The notes: generated by a model from the letters alone, not told the origin. DNA of 64,000 nucleotides from Plantactinospora soyae (GCF_014874095.1 NZ_JADBEB010000001.1:6200001-6264000), one strand, 5' to 3'; shown: positions 41,094 to 50,403, counted from the first letter of the stretch. Numbers and translations are program-made.

Positions 41094-41627
41094 GTGCCGA
41101 CTCGGATGATCGTCCTCAACGGTGGCTCCAGCTCGGGGAAGTCCGGCATCGGTCGCTGCCTACAGGCGGTGCTGCCCGATTCCTGGCTGCTCCTCGGGGT
41201 CGACACGCTGATCGAGGCGATGCCCTCGTCGCTGCGGACGTCGGACGCGGGAGTCGAGTTCACCCCGGACGGCGGCGTGAACGTCGGCCCGCAGTTCCGG
41301 CTCCTCCAGGCGGCCTGGATCGAGGGGGTCGTCGCGATGGTGCGGGCCGGCGGTCGGGTCATCCTCGACGAGGTCTTCCTCGGCGGAGCGGGGTCCCAGC
41401 AGGAGTGGCGGAAGGCCCTGGACGGGTTGCCGGTGCTGTGGGTCGGCGTCAGGTGTGACGGCGCGGTCGCCACCGCCCGGGAGGTTGCCCGGGGCGACCG
41501 GGTCACCGGAATGGCGGCGGCACAGGCGGAGGTGGTGCACCGGGGTGTCTCGTACGACCTGGAGGTGGACACCACCCGTACCGAGGCGATGGAGTGCGCG
41601 CGGGCGATCGCCGCCCGTCTCGGCTAG
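41094..41627 (+). CDS. cpt: Chloramphenicol 3-O-phosphotransferase homologue
   Basis: 177 aa against 178 in the Streptomyces venezuelae enzyme. The P-loop GGSSSGKS (10-17), the catalytic Asp37 ([12 protein letters not shown]), and [30 protein letters not shown] follow the known protein nearly residue by residue as I remember it. The enzyme phosphorylates the 3-OH of chloramphenicol and confers resistance. GTG 41094 gives the N-terminus [11 protein letters not shown], matching the family start. It overlaps the convergent alcohol dehydrogenase gene by 4 bases at the 3' end. No chloramphenicol biosynthesis genes are nearby. Confidence 0.9.
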   Translation: MPTRMIVLNGGSSSGKSGIGRCLQAVLPDSWLLLGVDTLIEAMPSSLRTSDAGVEFTPDGGVNVGPQFRLLQAAWIEGVVAMVRAGGRVILDEVFLGGAGSQQEWRKALDGLPVLWVGVRCDGAVATAREVARGDRVTGMAAAQAEVVHRGVSYDLEVDTTRTEAMECARAIAARLG

Positions 41628-42697
41628 GGACACACCAGCGTCCGGGCGCCCTCGCCCCGGGCCATCCGGTCGAACGCCGCCGCCGCACCGTCCAGAGTGG
41701 TCCGATCGCTGACCAGGAAACCGAGGTCCAGGACTCCGGCCAGCACGTCGGCGGCCAGTTCCGGTAGGTCCCGGTCCGGATCCGAGGACCCGTAGACCGA
41801 CGACCGCAGCGTACGCGCCGAGTGGAACACGTCCAGCGCGCCGAGCCCGACGATGTCGTCCTTGGCACCCATGCCCACCACGACGACCTGGCCACCACGT
41901 CGGGCGGCCCGCCAGGCGAGGCCGATCGTGGCGCTCCGGCCGACGCACTCCAGCGCGTGGTCCACGCCCCGTCCTCCGGTCTGCGCCCGTACCGCCCGGA
42001 CGGTCGAGGAGTCGGAGACCAGGAAGGCGGTGGCGCCGGCGGCGTGTGCCAGCTCCCGTTTGGCGGGGGAGAGGTCGACCGCGATCACCGGATCGGCACC
42101 GGCCGCCCGGGCGGCGTACACCGCCGCCAGGCCCACCCCGCCGAGCCCGATCACGGCAACGGAGTCCCCGGACGCGACGGCGGCGGTCCGGCGGATCGCA
42201 CCCGAACCGGTGAGTACGGCGCAGCCGAGCAGCGCGGCGGTCTCGAACGGCAGCTCGGCCGGCACCGGTACGACGGCCGACTGCGGCACCACCACCTCCT
42301 CGGCCAGCGCGCCGAGCCCGAGGGTGACGTGCAGCGGCTCGCCGTCGGCCGTACGGCCCCGGGGGCTGGCCGGCGTTCCGGTGCTCGCACAGAGCCACGG
42401 CTCGGCACGCTGGCAGAACCAGCATCGCCGGCACGGCGGCGCCCAGTTCAGTACGACGTGGTCGCCGACGGCCGTCCGGGAGACGCCGCCGCCGACCTCC
42501 ACCACGATCCCGGCGGCCTCGTGCCCGAGCACCAGTGGATAGGGCGGGGCGAGGGTGCCGTCGACCATCGACAGGTCGGAGTGGCAGACCCCGGCCGCCC
42601 GTACGCCGACCCGCACCTCGCTCTCGGCGGGGCCGGGAAGTTCGACGTCGGTGACCCGGGGCGGCTCGCCCGCGGCGCGTACCACCAGGGCCCTCAT
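41624..42697 (-). CDS. Zinc-dependent alcohol dehydrogenase (MDR family)
   Basis: 357 aa. Catalytic zinc ligands are in GVCHSD and GHEAAG; the structural zinc site is [15 protein letters not shown]; the NAD motif is [11 protein letters not shown]. It resembles class III-like alcohol dehydrogenases that act with the adjacent aldehyde dehydrogenase to turn an alcohol into an acid. ATG 42697 overlaps the upstream aldehyde dehydrogenase stop by 4 bases. Confidence 0.9.
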   Translation of the reverse strand: MRALVVRAAGEPPRVTDVELPGPAESEVRVGVRAAGVCHSDLSMVDGTLAPPYPLVLGHEAAGIVVEVGGGVSRTAVGDHVVLNWAPPCRRCWFCQRAEPWLCASTGTPASPRGRTADGEPLHVTLGLGALAEEVVVPQSAVVPVPAELPFETAALLGCAVLTGSGAIRRTAAVASGDSVAVIGLGGVGLAAVYAARAAGADPVIAVDLSPAKRELAHAAGATAFLVSDSSTVRAVRAQTGGRGVDHALECVGRSATIGLAWRAARRGGQVVVVGMGAKDDIVGLGALDVFHSARTLRSSVYGSSDPDRDLPELAADVLAGVLDLGFLVSDRTTLDGAAAAFDRMARGEGARTLVCP

Positions 42698-44121
42698 CGC
42701 TGGATCGCCTTGACCTGTAGGAACTCCTCCAGGCCGTAGCTGCCCAGCTCCCGGCCGAGCCCGGACTGCTTGTACCCGCCGAACGGGGCGAGCGGGTTGA
42801 AGGCGGCCCCGTTGACGTCGACCGCGCCGGTACGCATGCGCCGGGCCACGCCCAGCGCCCGGTCCTCGTCGCCGGACCAGACCGCGCCGGCCAGGCCGTA
42901 CCGGGAGTTGTTGGCCACCGCGACCGCGTGGTCGTCGTCGTCGAACGGGATCACCGACAGCACCGGCCCGAAGACCTCCTCCTGGGCCAGCGCGCTGTCC
43001 GGGTCGACGTCGGCGATCACGGTCGGCGCGACGAAGTGGCCGCGCGCCGGCAGTGTCGTCCCGGTACCGCCGGTGACCAGCCGCCCGCCGTCGGCCAGCC
43101 CTCGCGCGACGTGGTCCCGGACCCGGTCCCGCTGGGCTGCCGAGACGAGCGGGCCGAGCCGGGTGGCCGGGTCGAACGGGTCGCCTGTTCGATAGCCCTC
43201 GGCGAGTTCGGCGGCGAGCGCCAGGGCCTCGGCGTACCGCGAGCGGTGCACCAGCATCCGGGTCCACGCGGTGCAGGTCTGCCCGGAGTTGAGGAAGGCG
43301 TTTCCGATTCCCACCTTGACCGCCGTGCGCAGGTCGGCGTCGTCGAGGATCACGTTCGCCGACTTGCCGCCGAGTTCCAGGGTGACCCGGGCTATCCGGT
43401 CCGCGGCCAGGTGCGAGATTCGCCGGCCGGTGGCGGTGGAGCCGGTGAACGAGACCAGATCGACGTCCGGATGCGCGGCGAGCGCCTCGCCGGCCACCGG
43501 TCCGGTGCCGCTGACCAGGTTGACCACCCCCGGCGGGAAGCCGGCCTCGTCGATCGCGTCGAAGAGCAGGTACGCCACCAGCGGGGTCAACTCGCTCGGC
43601 TTCAGTACCACCGTGCAGCCGGCGGCCAGGGCCGGCGCCACCTTCGCCACCACCTGGTGCAGCGGGTAGTTCCACGGGGTGATCGCGCCGACCACCCCGA
43701 CCGGCTCCCGGACGACCAGCGAGTGCCCGACGGTCTCCTCCGGTGGCGGTTGCCGGGCGAGGTCGACGAAGCCGCGCAGGACGGTGAGCGGCAGCCCGGC
43801 CTGGACCCGGGTGGCCACCCGCAGTGGCGTACCGAGTTCGCGTGCGACGCAGTGCGCGATCGCGTCCGTGCGGGCGGTCAGCGCGGCGTGCAGCCGGTCC
43901 AGGGCGGCGGCCCGGTCCACCGGTGCGGTGGCCGCCCAGCCGGCGAAGGCGGACCGGGCCGCCGCGACCGCCCGGTCGACGTCGGCGGGTGTGCCGGCCG
44001 GCACGGCTCCGATGACCTCCTCGGTGGCGGGATTCTCCACCGGCAGGGTGTCCCGGGTCGACGGGCTGACCCACTGCCCGTCGACGTACAGGTCGATCCT
44101 TCGATCCATCGCGTCCCTCAC
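42694..44121 (-). CDS. Aldehyde dehydrogenase family protein
   Basis: 475 aa. Cofactor segment ITPWNYPLHQVVAKVAPALA, then VVLKPSELTP, general base Glu in ELGGKSANVIL and catalytic Cys in NSGQTCTAW are all intact. With the coupled alcohol dehydrogenase and the divergent acyl-CoA ligase it makes a route alcohol to aldehyde to acid to acyl-CoA. ATG 44121 is used; a second in-frame ATG at 44109 is possible. Confidence 0.92.
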   Translation of the reverse strand: MRDAMDRRIDLYVDGQWVSPSTRDTLPVENPATEEVIGAVPAGTPADVDRAVAAARSAFAGWAATAPVDRAAALDRLHAALTARTDAIAHCVARELGTPLRVATRVQAGLPLTVLRGFVDLARQPPPEETVGHSLVVREPVGVVGAITPWNYPLHQVVAKVAPALAAGCTVVLKPSELTPLVAYLLFDAIDEAGFPPGVVNLVSGTGPVAGEALAAHPDVDLVSFTGSTATGRRISHLAADRIARVTLELGGKSANVILDDADLRTAVKVGIGNAFLNSGQTCTAWTRMLVHRSRYAEALALAAELAEGYRTGDPFDPATRLGPLVSAAQRDRVRDHVARGLADGGRLVTGGTGTTLPARGHFVAPTVIADVDPDSALAQEEVFGPVLSVIPFDDDDHAVAVANNSRYGLAGAVWSGDEDRALGVARRMRTGAVDVNGAAFNPLAPFGGYKQSGLGRELGSYGLEEFLQVKAIQR

Positions 44122-44158
44122 CTCGCCGCGCCGGAGCCGTCCGCTGGCCGTGCCCGAA

Positions 44159-44175
44159 AACTAGCGTCGCAAGTT
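44159..44175. promoter_or_regulatory. Operator-like site 1 in the divergent aldehyde dehydrogenase/ligase promoter region
   Basis: AACTAGCGTCGCAAGTT, an imperfect palindrome with AACT/AGTT ends, 38 bases before the aldehyde dehydrogenase start. Its reverse complement closely matches the site at 44258-44274. Confidence 0.6.
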
Positions 44176-44257
44176 TGCACCCTAGTCCGATCCTCCGCCT
44201 GGTATCAAAGGTCGCGGTCCGGGGCGGCCACGATCGCATTCTGCTCTGGACGGCTAA

Positions 44258-44274
44258 AACTTGCAGCGTTAGTT
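44258..44274. promoter_or_regulatory. Operator-like site 2 in the divergent aldehyde dehydrogenase/ligase promoter region
   Basis: AACTTGCAGCGTTAGTT, 58 bases before the ligase start, is an inverted copy of the site at 44159-44175 with two or three differences. One site faces each gene, as expected for a TetR-type repressor controlling both directions. Confidence 0.6.
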
Positions 44275-44331
44275 TGATGACGGTGGACCGGTGGTCCTCC
44301 GCCGAGCAGCCCCGCCGGACGGGAGTATCCG

Positions 44332-45882
44332 ATGACCGCGCTGTCCCTGGCCATGGTGCTGGCCGAAGCCGCCCGCCGGTACCCGGACACCGTCGCCGTG
44401 ATCGACGGCGACTCCCGGGTGACGTACGCCGAACTGTGGCTGGAGGCCCGCTGCTACGCGGCCCGGCTGCGCGAACTCGGCGTACGCCCCGGCGACCACG
44501 TGGCCCTGGTCGCGCCGAACGTCGTCGACTTCCCCCGGGCCTACTACGGAATCCTCGCCGTCGGTGCGGTGGTGGTGCCGGTGCACCTGCTGCTCACCGC
44601 GCAGGAGGCGGCCTACGTGCTCACCGACAGCGGCGCCACGCTCCTGGTCTGCCACGCCAGTTTCCTCGAACTGGGCGTTCCGGCGGCGGCGCGGGCGGGG
44701 GTTCCGGTGGTCAGCGTCGGCGCCCGGGGCAACGGTGCGGTGCAGCGGCTGGAGGGGGTGGACGGGGCGGCTCCGCCGGCACCACTGCCGTCGTACGTCA
44801 CCCGGTCCGCCGAGGACGTCGCGGTGGTCTTCTACACCAGCGGCACGACCGGGGTGCCCAAGGGCGCGATGCTGACCCAGCTCAACCTGGTCATGAACAC
44901 CATGGTCAACGTCTTCGACGCCAACGACGCCCGCAGCGGTGACATCGTGCTCGGCTGCCTGCCGCTGTTCCACACCTTCGGCCAGACGGTGGCGATGAAC
45001 GGCACCTTCCGGATCGGCGGCACCCTGGTCCTGCTCGCCCGGTTCACCGGGGCGGCGGCGATCGAACTGATGCTCCGGGAGGACGTCAACGTCTTCCACG
45101 GGGTGCCGACCATGTACGTCGCGCTGCTGGAGGCGATCGGCGGGTACGACCGGCCACCCCGGCTCCGGCTCTGCGTCTCCGGCGGGGCGTCGCTGCCGGT
45201 CGCCGTCCTCGAACGCTTCACCGCCGTCTTCGGCGCGGACGTCTTCGAGGGGTACGGCCTCTCCGAGACCTCCCCGACGGCCACCACCAACCAGCCGCAC
45301 TTCGGCATCCGGGCCGGCACCATCGGACATCCGGTCTGGGGCGTGGAGGTGGAGATCGCCCGCGCCGACCTCGACGACCGGATCGAACTCCTGCCGCCGG
45401 GGGAACTCGGCGAGATCGTCATCCGGGGGCACAACGTCTTCGCCGGTTACCTCGGTCGGCCGGAGGCCACGGCGGAGGCACTGGTGGACGGCTGGTTCCG
45501 CAGTGGAGACCTCGGGCGCAAGGACGACGACGGCTTCGTCACCATCGTGGACCGGAAGAAAGACGTGATCATCCGGGGCGGCTTCAACGTCTATCCGCGC
45601 GAGGTCGAGGAGGTCCTCGTCCGGCATCCGGGCGTCGGGCAGGTGGCGGTGATCGGCGTACCCGACCCACTGCACGGCGAGGAGATCTGCGCGGTGGTGG
45701 TCGCCGATCCGGCCGGGCCCGGCGTACCCGAGGAACGGCACCTGATCGACTGGTCGCGGGAGCGGCTGGGCCGGCACAAGTACCCGCGCCAGGTCCGGTA
45801 CGTCGACGCGCTGCCGCTCGGCCCCAGCCACAAGGTGCTCAAACGGGAACTCCGGCGGGTGATCGCGGCTGGGTCCGACTGA
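44332..45882 (+). CDS. AMP-binding acyl-CoA ligase
   Basis: 516 aa ANL-superfamily enzyme: P-loop VVFYTSGTTGVPKGAMLT, A5 motif GYGLSETSP, A7 WFRSGDLG and the C-terminal Lys motif near LPLGPSHKVLKRELR. It should activate a carboxylic acid as the CoA thioester. It is divergent from the alcohol and aldehyde dehydrogenases and shares their operator-like sites, which places it in the same route. Chain-length preference cannot be read. Confidence 0.92.
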   Translation: MTALSLAMVLAEAARRYPDTVAVIDGDSRVTYAELWLEARCYAARLRELGVRPGDHVALVAPNVVDFPRAYYGILAVGAVVVPVHLLLTAQEAAYVLTDSGATLLVCHASFLELGVPAAARAGVPVVSVGARGNGAVQRLEGVDGAAPPAPLPSYVTRSAEDVAVVFYTSGTTGVPKGAMLTQLNLVMNTMVNVFDANDARSGDIVLGCLPLFHTFGQTVAMNGTFRIGGTLVLLARFTGAAAIELMLREDVNVFHGVPTMYVALLEAIGGYDRPPRLRLCVSGGASLPVAVLERFTAVFGADVFEGYGLSETSPTATTNQPHFGIRAGTIGHPVWGVEVEIARADLDDRIELLPPGELGEIVIRGHNVFAGYLGRPEATAEALVDGWFRSGDLGRKDDDGFVTIVDRKKDVIIRGGFNVYPREVEEVLVRHPGVGQVAVIGVPDPLHGEEICAVVVADPAGPGVPEERHLIDWSRERLGRHKYPRQVRYVDALPLGPSHKVLKRELRRVIAAGSD

Positions 45883-45917
45883 GCGCATCCGGCGCTGTCG
45901 ACGCCGGGCGGCCGCTG

Positions 45918-46331
45918 TCAGGTGGACGCCGCCGCCAGTCGTCGCCGCAGCTCGGCGTCGCCGGCCGGACCGGCGTGCAGGATCACCCGCAGCGCCGGGC
46001 CGGCCGGGCCGGTGGTCGTCCGTCCGGCGATCGTGCCGAGTACGGCGAGCAGGATGCCGAGCTGCCCGACCGGCTCGTCGGCGAGCAGCTCGGCCGCGTC
46101 CGTCACGACCAGCGTGCGGGGTCGCTCGGTGACGACGTCGGTCAGGCAGTCCTCGAACGCGTCCCAGTTCCGACCGAAGTGCTCCGGAAACCGCAACCGG
46201 GCCGCCCACTCGGTGAACAGCCCGGCCCGGGTACGGCTGACCGCCCCGCTGACCGGCGTCGCGCCGGGCGGTGCGGGATCGGTCGACACCGTCAACCAGG
46301 ACGGCGGAGCGGGTTCGGACTGTTCCGGCAT
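45918..46331 (-). CDS. Barstar-family ribonuclease inhibitor
   Basis: 137 aa. The core AARLRFPEHFGRNWDAFEDCLTDV is the barstar signature (Phe-Gly-x-Asn-Trp-Asp). It lies 72 bases downstream of a secreted guanyl RNase on the same strand, so it most likely protects the cytoplasm from that enzyme before export. No signal peptide, as expected for an inhibitor. The next gene (acyl-CoA ligase) is convergent. Confidence 0.9.
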   Translation of the reverse strand: MPEQSEPAPPSWLTVSTDPAPPGATPVSGAVSRTRAGLFTEWAARLRFPEHFGRNWDAFEDCLTDVVTERPRTLVVTDAAELLADEPVGQLGILLAVLGTIAGRTTTGPAGPALRVILHAGPAGDAELRRRLAAAST

Positions 46332-46403
46332 CGGTGTCCCCTGAGGATCGCCTCCGCCGGGCCTGCCGGCCGGAGCTGTGTGTGCCAGCCGAAGGTACCC
46401 GGG

Positions 46404-46874
46404 TCAGAGCCGGTAGAAGTCCGTGTAGTGGTTCGGGGTGAACCAGGTCGCCCCGGTGGCCTTGTTGACCACGATGCGGTAGGCGTCCCGGGCCGCTCCC
46501 CGGTTGCGGGGGTAGACGTCGTACTCGTAGTAGGTGGCGTTCAACGGCAACTGGCCCTCGCGGTTCATGTGCTGGCCGCCGGCGAAGTTGTAGAGCCCGC
46601 CGCTCCACGAGTACCAGGTCCGGGAGGTCGGGAAGCCCCGGCTGGCCCAGCCGCTGCGGGCCGTCCGCGCGTCGGCGCAGCGGGCGATGGTGCAGGAACT
46701 GTAGACGGCCGCCGAGGCGGACGGGGTCCGGGTCGGTGTGACCACCGCCGGGCCGACCAGCACCCCGGCGACGAGCGTGGCGAGCAGGGCGAAGCTGGTC
46801 AGGAACCGGCGTGCCCGTGCCGGGATGGCCGGGCGGGGACGGACGGTCGGTCGGGGAGCGGCGAGTACGGCCAC
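46404..46874 (-). CDS. Secreted guanyl-specific ribonuclease (barnase/RNase Sa-like)
   Basis: 156 aa. An Arg-rich N-terminus and one hydrophobic helix (FLTSFALLATLVAGVLVGPAVV) form a signal peptide of about 57 residues; the mature domain is ~100 aa. RNase hallmarks: NREGQLP, then YYEYDV, the Arg in RGAARDAYRIV and a C-terminal catalytic His in PNHYTDFYRL. GTG 46874 follows GGAGGACACT. Paired with the downstream barstar gene. Confidence 0.88.
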   Translation of the reverse strand: MAVLAAPRPTVRPRPAIPARARRFLTSFALLATLVAGVLVGPAVVTPTRTPSASAAVYSSCTIARCADARTARSGWASRGFPTSRTWYSWSGGLYNFAGGQHMNREGQLPLNATYYEYDVYPRNRGAARDAYRIVVNKATGATWFTPNHYTDFYRL

Positions 46875-47330
46875 AGTGTCCTCCAGATCGGACGGAGCCC
46901 GCGGGGGTGTGCGGGTGGATCAATTCTCGACAGTCGGGGTCCGTGCCGATAGGGGGCCGGGGTGAAGTTAATCGATGCGTCATCGTGCGTTCTCGCCGGA
47001 TCGACCGGCGGTCGCTGCCCGGCTCGGGCCCGCCGCCCGCCCGCCCGGGGTGTCGCCGGCACGGTCGGACGAAAACCACAGAACCGGGGGTCGCTGTCGG
47101 TTTGGTTCCGGATCGGCCTGCTCGGTCACCTGCTTGGCCTGCCCGGCCACCTGCTTGACCAGGTCGGGACCAATCGCAGGTGGGGAGTTGCGCATCCTCG
47201 GGTGATATGTCCTGGATCACTGCCGCTGCGTCCGGCAGATGGCCAAACTGTTACGGCTGGATGTTGACTGACCACAGAAACGGGCGTAAACAGAAGGCAA
47301 GCAAAAACGATCGGGCGGGAGATCCACAAC
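46875..47330. other. 456-base intergenic region between the RNase and DeoR genes
   Basis: Divergent spacer without a convincing gene. Visible items: a 10-base direct repeat CACCTGCTTG at about 47128 and 47149, an imperfect palindrome GTGAT-N8-ATCAC near 47202, and a good promoter at 47264-47292. The first half (to about 47100) shows nothing I can name. Confidence 0.7.
47264..47292 (+). promoter_or_regulatory. Sigma70-type promoter of the PTS operon
   Basis: TTGACT (47264-47269), 17 bases, then TAAACA (47287-47292), about 38 bases before the DeoR start. The downstream A-rich run with repeated AAACAG/AAAACG words is a plausible DeoR operator. Confidence 0.7.
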
Positions 47331-48092
47331 ATGTACGCCGAGGAACGTCAGCAGGAGATCCTGCGTCTGGCCCGCGCAGAGGGCCGGGTCGACGTCATGG
47401 CGCTGGCCGAGGGCATGAACGTGACCGCGGAGACGATCCGCCGGGACCTGACCGTGCTGGAGCGGGCCGGCGTGCTCCGACGGGTGCACGGCGGGGCGAT
47501 CCCGGTGGAGCGGATCGGGTTCGAGCCGGCGCTCGCCGCCCGGGACGCCGTACTGATCAACGAGAAGGAGCGGATCGCCAAGGCGGCACTGGCCGAGTTG
47601 CCGGACGAGGGCGCCGTCATCCTCGACGCCGGCACCACCACCGCCCGGCTGGCGCAGCTGCTGCCGTCCGAACGGGAGTTGACCGTGGTGGTCAACTCCC
47701 CGGTGCTCGCCGCCTCGCTCGGAGTGAAACCCAACCTGACGGTACTGCTGCTCGGCGGCCGACTGCGCGGCAAGACCCTCGCCACGGTGGACGACTGGGC
47801 ACTGCGCCCGCTCGCCGAGATGTACGTGGACGTGGCCTTCATGGGCACCAACGGCTGTTCGGTCGAGCGGGGGATGACCACGCCGGACCCGGCCGAGGCG
47901 GCCGTCAAGCGGGCGATGATCGGCGCGGCCCGCCGGGTGGTGCTGCTCGCCGACCACACCAAGATCGGCAACGACTACCTGGCCCGGTTCGGCACCCTCG
48001 CCGACCTCGACCTCCTGATCACGGACAGCGGGCTCGACGAGGAACTGGCCGACGACGTGGAGGCCACCGGCGTACGGGTGGTGCGGGCATGA
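47331..48092 (+). CDS. DeoR/GlpR-family transcriptional regulator
   Basis: 253 aa. The N-terminal HTH (ERQQEILRLARAEGRVDVMALAEGMNVTAETIRRDL, read as two helices) and the VHGGA hinge are DeoR hallmarks; the C-terminal sugar-phosphate sensor shows DAGTTTARLAQLLP and GTNGCSVERGMTTPDP. It heads the PTS operon and presumably represses it until a ketose phosphate accumulates. It overlaps the kinase gene by ATGA. Confidence 0.92.
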   Translation: MYAEERQQEILRLARAEGRVDVMALAEGMNVTAETIRRDLTVLERAGVLRRVHGGAIPVERIGFEPALAARDAVLINEKERIAKAALAELPDEGAVILDAGTTTARLAQLLPSERELTVVVNSPVLAASLGVKPNLTVLLLGGRLRGKTLATVDDWALRPLAEMYVDVAFMGTNGCSVERGMTTPDPAEAAVKRAMIGAARRVVLLADHTKIGNDYLARFGTLADLDLLITDSGLDEELADDVEATGVRVVRA

Positions 48093-49033
48093 TCCTCACT
48101 GTCACGCTCAACCCGAGCCTGGACCGGGCAATGGAGATCGACTCGCTGGCCCGGGGCGCGGTGATCCGGGCCGCCTCCGCCCGCATCGACCCCGGCGGCA
48201 AGGGCGTCAACGTCTCGCGGGCCCTGCTGGCCAACGGCGTACCCTCCCGGGCCGTGCTGCTCAGCGGTGGCGACGAGGGTGCCCAACTCGTCCACCTGCT
48301 CCAGGCGGCGGGAGTCGACCTCGTCGCGGTGCCGATCGCCGGCCGTACCCGCTCGAACATCACTCTCGCGGAGCCGGACGGCACGGTAACGAAGATCAAC
48401 GAATCCGGTCCGGTCCTCACCACGGCCGAGTTCACCGCCGTCACCGAGGCGGTGTTGACGGCGGCCGGCTCGGCGCACTGGGTGGTGGCCTGCGGCAGCC
48501 TTCCGCCGGGCCTGTCGGGATCCGCGTTCGGCGAACTCTGCGCCCGCCTGGTCGCCGCCGGGGTCCGGCTCGCGGTGGATACCAGCGGGCCGGCGCTGCG
48601 GGCCGCCGCCGAGGCCGGCGCGGCACTGCTGAAGCCGAACCGGGAGGAGTTGGCGGAGGCCGTCGGTGCCCCGCTGCGCTCGCTCGGTGACGTGGTCGAC
48701 GCCGCCACCCGGCTGCGGGACTGGGGTGCCGGGGCGGTGCTGGCCAGCCTCGGCGCCGACGGCGCGGTGCTGGTCGACGCCGACGGTGTGGTCGTCGGCG
48801 AGTCGCCGGTGGCCCAGCCGAAGAGCACGGTCGGGGCCGGCGACGCGCTGCTGGCCGGCTTCCTGGCCGCCGGCGCCCGTGGCCCCGACGCCCTCGCCGA
48901 GGGCCTGGCCTGGGGTGCCGCCGCGGTCAGCCTGCCCGGCAGCCGGATGCCCGGCCCCGACGACCTGATCCGGAACACCGTCCGACTACACCCCCGACCG
49001 GACCTGGTCCGGCCGCTGCTGCCGCAGGGATGA
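48089..49033 (+). CDS. PfkB-family sugar-phosphate kinase (1-phosphofructokinase/tagatose-6-phosphate kinase type)
   Basis: 314 aa. N-terminal LNPSLDRAMEIDSLARGAVIRA and GGKGVNVSRAL, and C-terminal TVGAGDALLAGFLA with the catalytic Asp, place it in the FruK/LacC subgroup. FruK is the usual label, but the operon has a mannitol-type EII and a polyol-type dehydrogenase, so the substrate may be another ketose phosphate such as tagatose-6-phosphate. Confidence 0.9.
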   Translation: MILTVTLNPSLDRAMEIDSLARGAVIRAASARIDPGGKGVNVSRALLANGVPSRAVLLSGGDEGAQLVHLLQAAGVDLVAVPIAGRTRSNITLAEPDGTVTKINESGPVLTTAEFTAVTEAVLTAAGSAHWVVACGSLPPGLSGSAFGELCARLVAAGVRLAVDTSGPALRAAAEAGAALLKPNREELAEAVGAPLRSLGDVVDAATRLRDWGAGAVLASLGADGAVLVDADGVVVGESPVAQPKSTVGAGDALLAGFLAAGARGPDALAEGLAWGAAAVSLPGSRMPGPDDLIRNTVRLHPRPDLVRPLLPQG

Positions 49034-49067
49034 CCCGATCGTGTACGGCAGCCGACAACAGAAACCC

Positions 49068-49089
49068 CCGGATGTCGGACGACACCCGG
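49068..49089. other. Hairpin in the kinase-EIIC spacer
   Basis: A 9-bp stem with one mismatch (CCGGATGTC/GACACCCGG) and GGAC loop lies in the 129-base spacer. No U-run follows. It could be an attenuator or an mRNA-processing element that sets different kinase and EIIC levels. Confidence 0.5.
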
Positions 49090-49162
49090 AGGCAACGCCG
49101 ATGACATTCCAACCCGGCCGCGTTCGGTAACGCGGGCCATACTCTGCGAAGGAGTTTCCCTC

Positions 49163-50368
49163 ATGGCCGTGTCGTACACACCGGAGGTCCAGGGCACCGG
49201 TTTCAAGGCCCGGGTCCAGCGGATCGGCGGACACCTCGCCGGAATGGTCATGCCCAACATCGGGGCGTTCATCGCCTGGGGCCTGATCACGGCGCTCTTC
49301 ATCCCGACCGGCTGGCTGCCCAACGAGCACCTGGCCAAGCTGGTCGACCCGATGATCTTCACACTGCTGCCGATCCTGATCGGCTACACCGGCGGCCGGA
49401 TCGTGCACGGCCAGCGCGGTGCGGTGGTCGGCGCAGTGGCTACCGTGGGCATCATCGTCGGCGCGGACATCCCGATGTTCCTCGGCGCGATGATGATCGG
49501 CCCGCTCGCGGCCTACCTGCTGAAGCTCTTCGACGGCCTGATCGAGGACCGGATCAAACCCGGCTTCGAGATGCTGGTGGACAACTTCTCCGCCGGCATC
49601 ATCGGCGGCGGGATGGCGCTGATCGGCGTCTGGGTGGTCGGCCCGGTGGTCGCGAGGCTCAGCGACTGGGCCGGCAGCGGGGTCGACTGGCTGATCGGGC
49701 ACAACCTGCTACCGGTCGCCTCGGTCCTGGTCGAGCCGGCCAAGGTGCTCTTCCTGAACAACGCCATCAACCACGGCGTGCTCTCGCCGCTCGCGGTGGC
49801 GCAGGCCCAGGAGACCGGCAAGTCGATCCTGTTCATGATCGAGTCGAACCCCGGACCGGGCCTCGGTCTGCTGCTCGCGTACTTCCTGTTCGGGCCGCGC
49901 TCGCTGCGGCCGAGCGTGCCGGCGGCGGGCATCATCCACTTCCTCGGCGGCATCCACGAGATCTACTTCCCGTACGTGCTGATGAAGCCGCGACTGATCC
50001 TCGCGATGATCGCCGGTGGGGCGGCCGGTGTCGGCACCTTCATGGTCACCGGTGCCGGACTGGTCGCCAGCCCCTCGCCTGGCAGTATCTTCGCGTATGC
50101 GGCGGTCACCCCGAGGGGCAGCTGGTTCGGGATGGTCCTCGGCATCCTGATCGCCACCGCGGTCACCTTCGTGGTCGCTGCGGCACTGCTCGGCTTCGGC
50201 CGGCTGAACGGGGAACGACAGGACGCCGTGCCGGCCGATCCGGACACCGACACCGACCCCGCGACGGCGGACGCCGGCACGCCGGCCCGCGAGCGCGAGA
50301 CCAGCCCGGAGCGCGAGACCAGCCCGGAGCGTGCGCCCGTGGCCCGGTCCGCGACCGCCGAGGGCTGA
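49163..50368 (+). CDS. mtlA: PTS mannitol-type EIIC permease
   Basis: 401 aa. The membrane domain matches MtlA EIIC: MVMPNIGAFIAWGLITALFIPTGW, then FLNNAINHGVLSP, the GIHEIYFPYVLMKPRLI segment with the conserved HEIYFPY core, and about eight helices. EIIB and EIIA are separate genes downstream. A hydrophilic C-terminal tail carries an exact 18-bp repeat (50291-50326, ERETSP twice). ATG 49163 follows AAGGAG. Substrate is a hexitol or similar polyol by family. Confidence 0.9.
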   Translation: MAVSYTPEVQGTGFKARVQRIGGHLAGMVMPNIGAFIAWGLITALFIPTGWLPNEHLAKLVDPMIFTLLPILIGYTGGRIVHGQRGAVVGAVATVGIIVGADIPMFLGAMMIGPLAAYLLKLFDGLIEDRIKPGFEMLVDNFSAGIIGGGMALIGVWVVGPVVARLSDWAGSGVDWLIGHNLLPVASVLVEPAKVLFLNNAINHGVLSPLAVAQAQETGKSILFMIESNPGPGLGLLLAYFLFGPRSLRPSVPAAGIIHFLGGIHEIYFPYVLMKPRLILAMIAGGAAGVGTFMVTGAGLVASPSPGSIFAYAAVTPRGSWFGMVLGILIATAVTFVVAAALLGFGRLNGERQDAVPADPDTDTDPATADAGTPARERETSPERETSPERAPVARSATAEG

Positions 50369-50403
50369 CCCAGACCACCGTACGAACGACAAGGAGTACT
50401 GCC

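Noticed and set aside
47202-47220. Palindrome GTGAT-N8-ATCAC as a CRP-like site
   Set aside because: Half-site spacing and sequence only loosely resemble a CRP site and there is no promoter placed to use it; kept only as a note in the intergenic entry.
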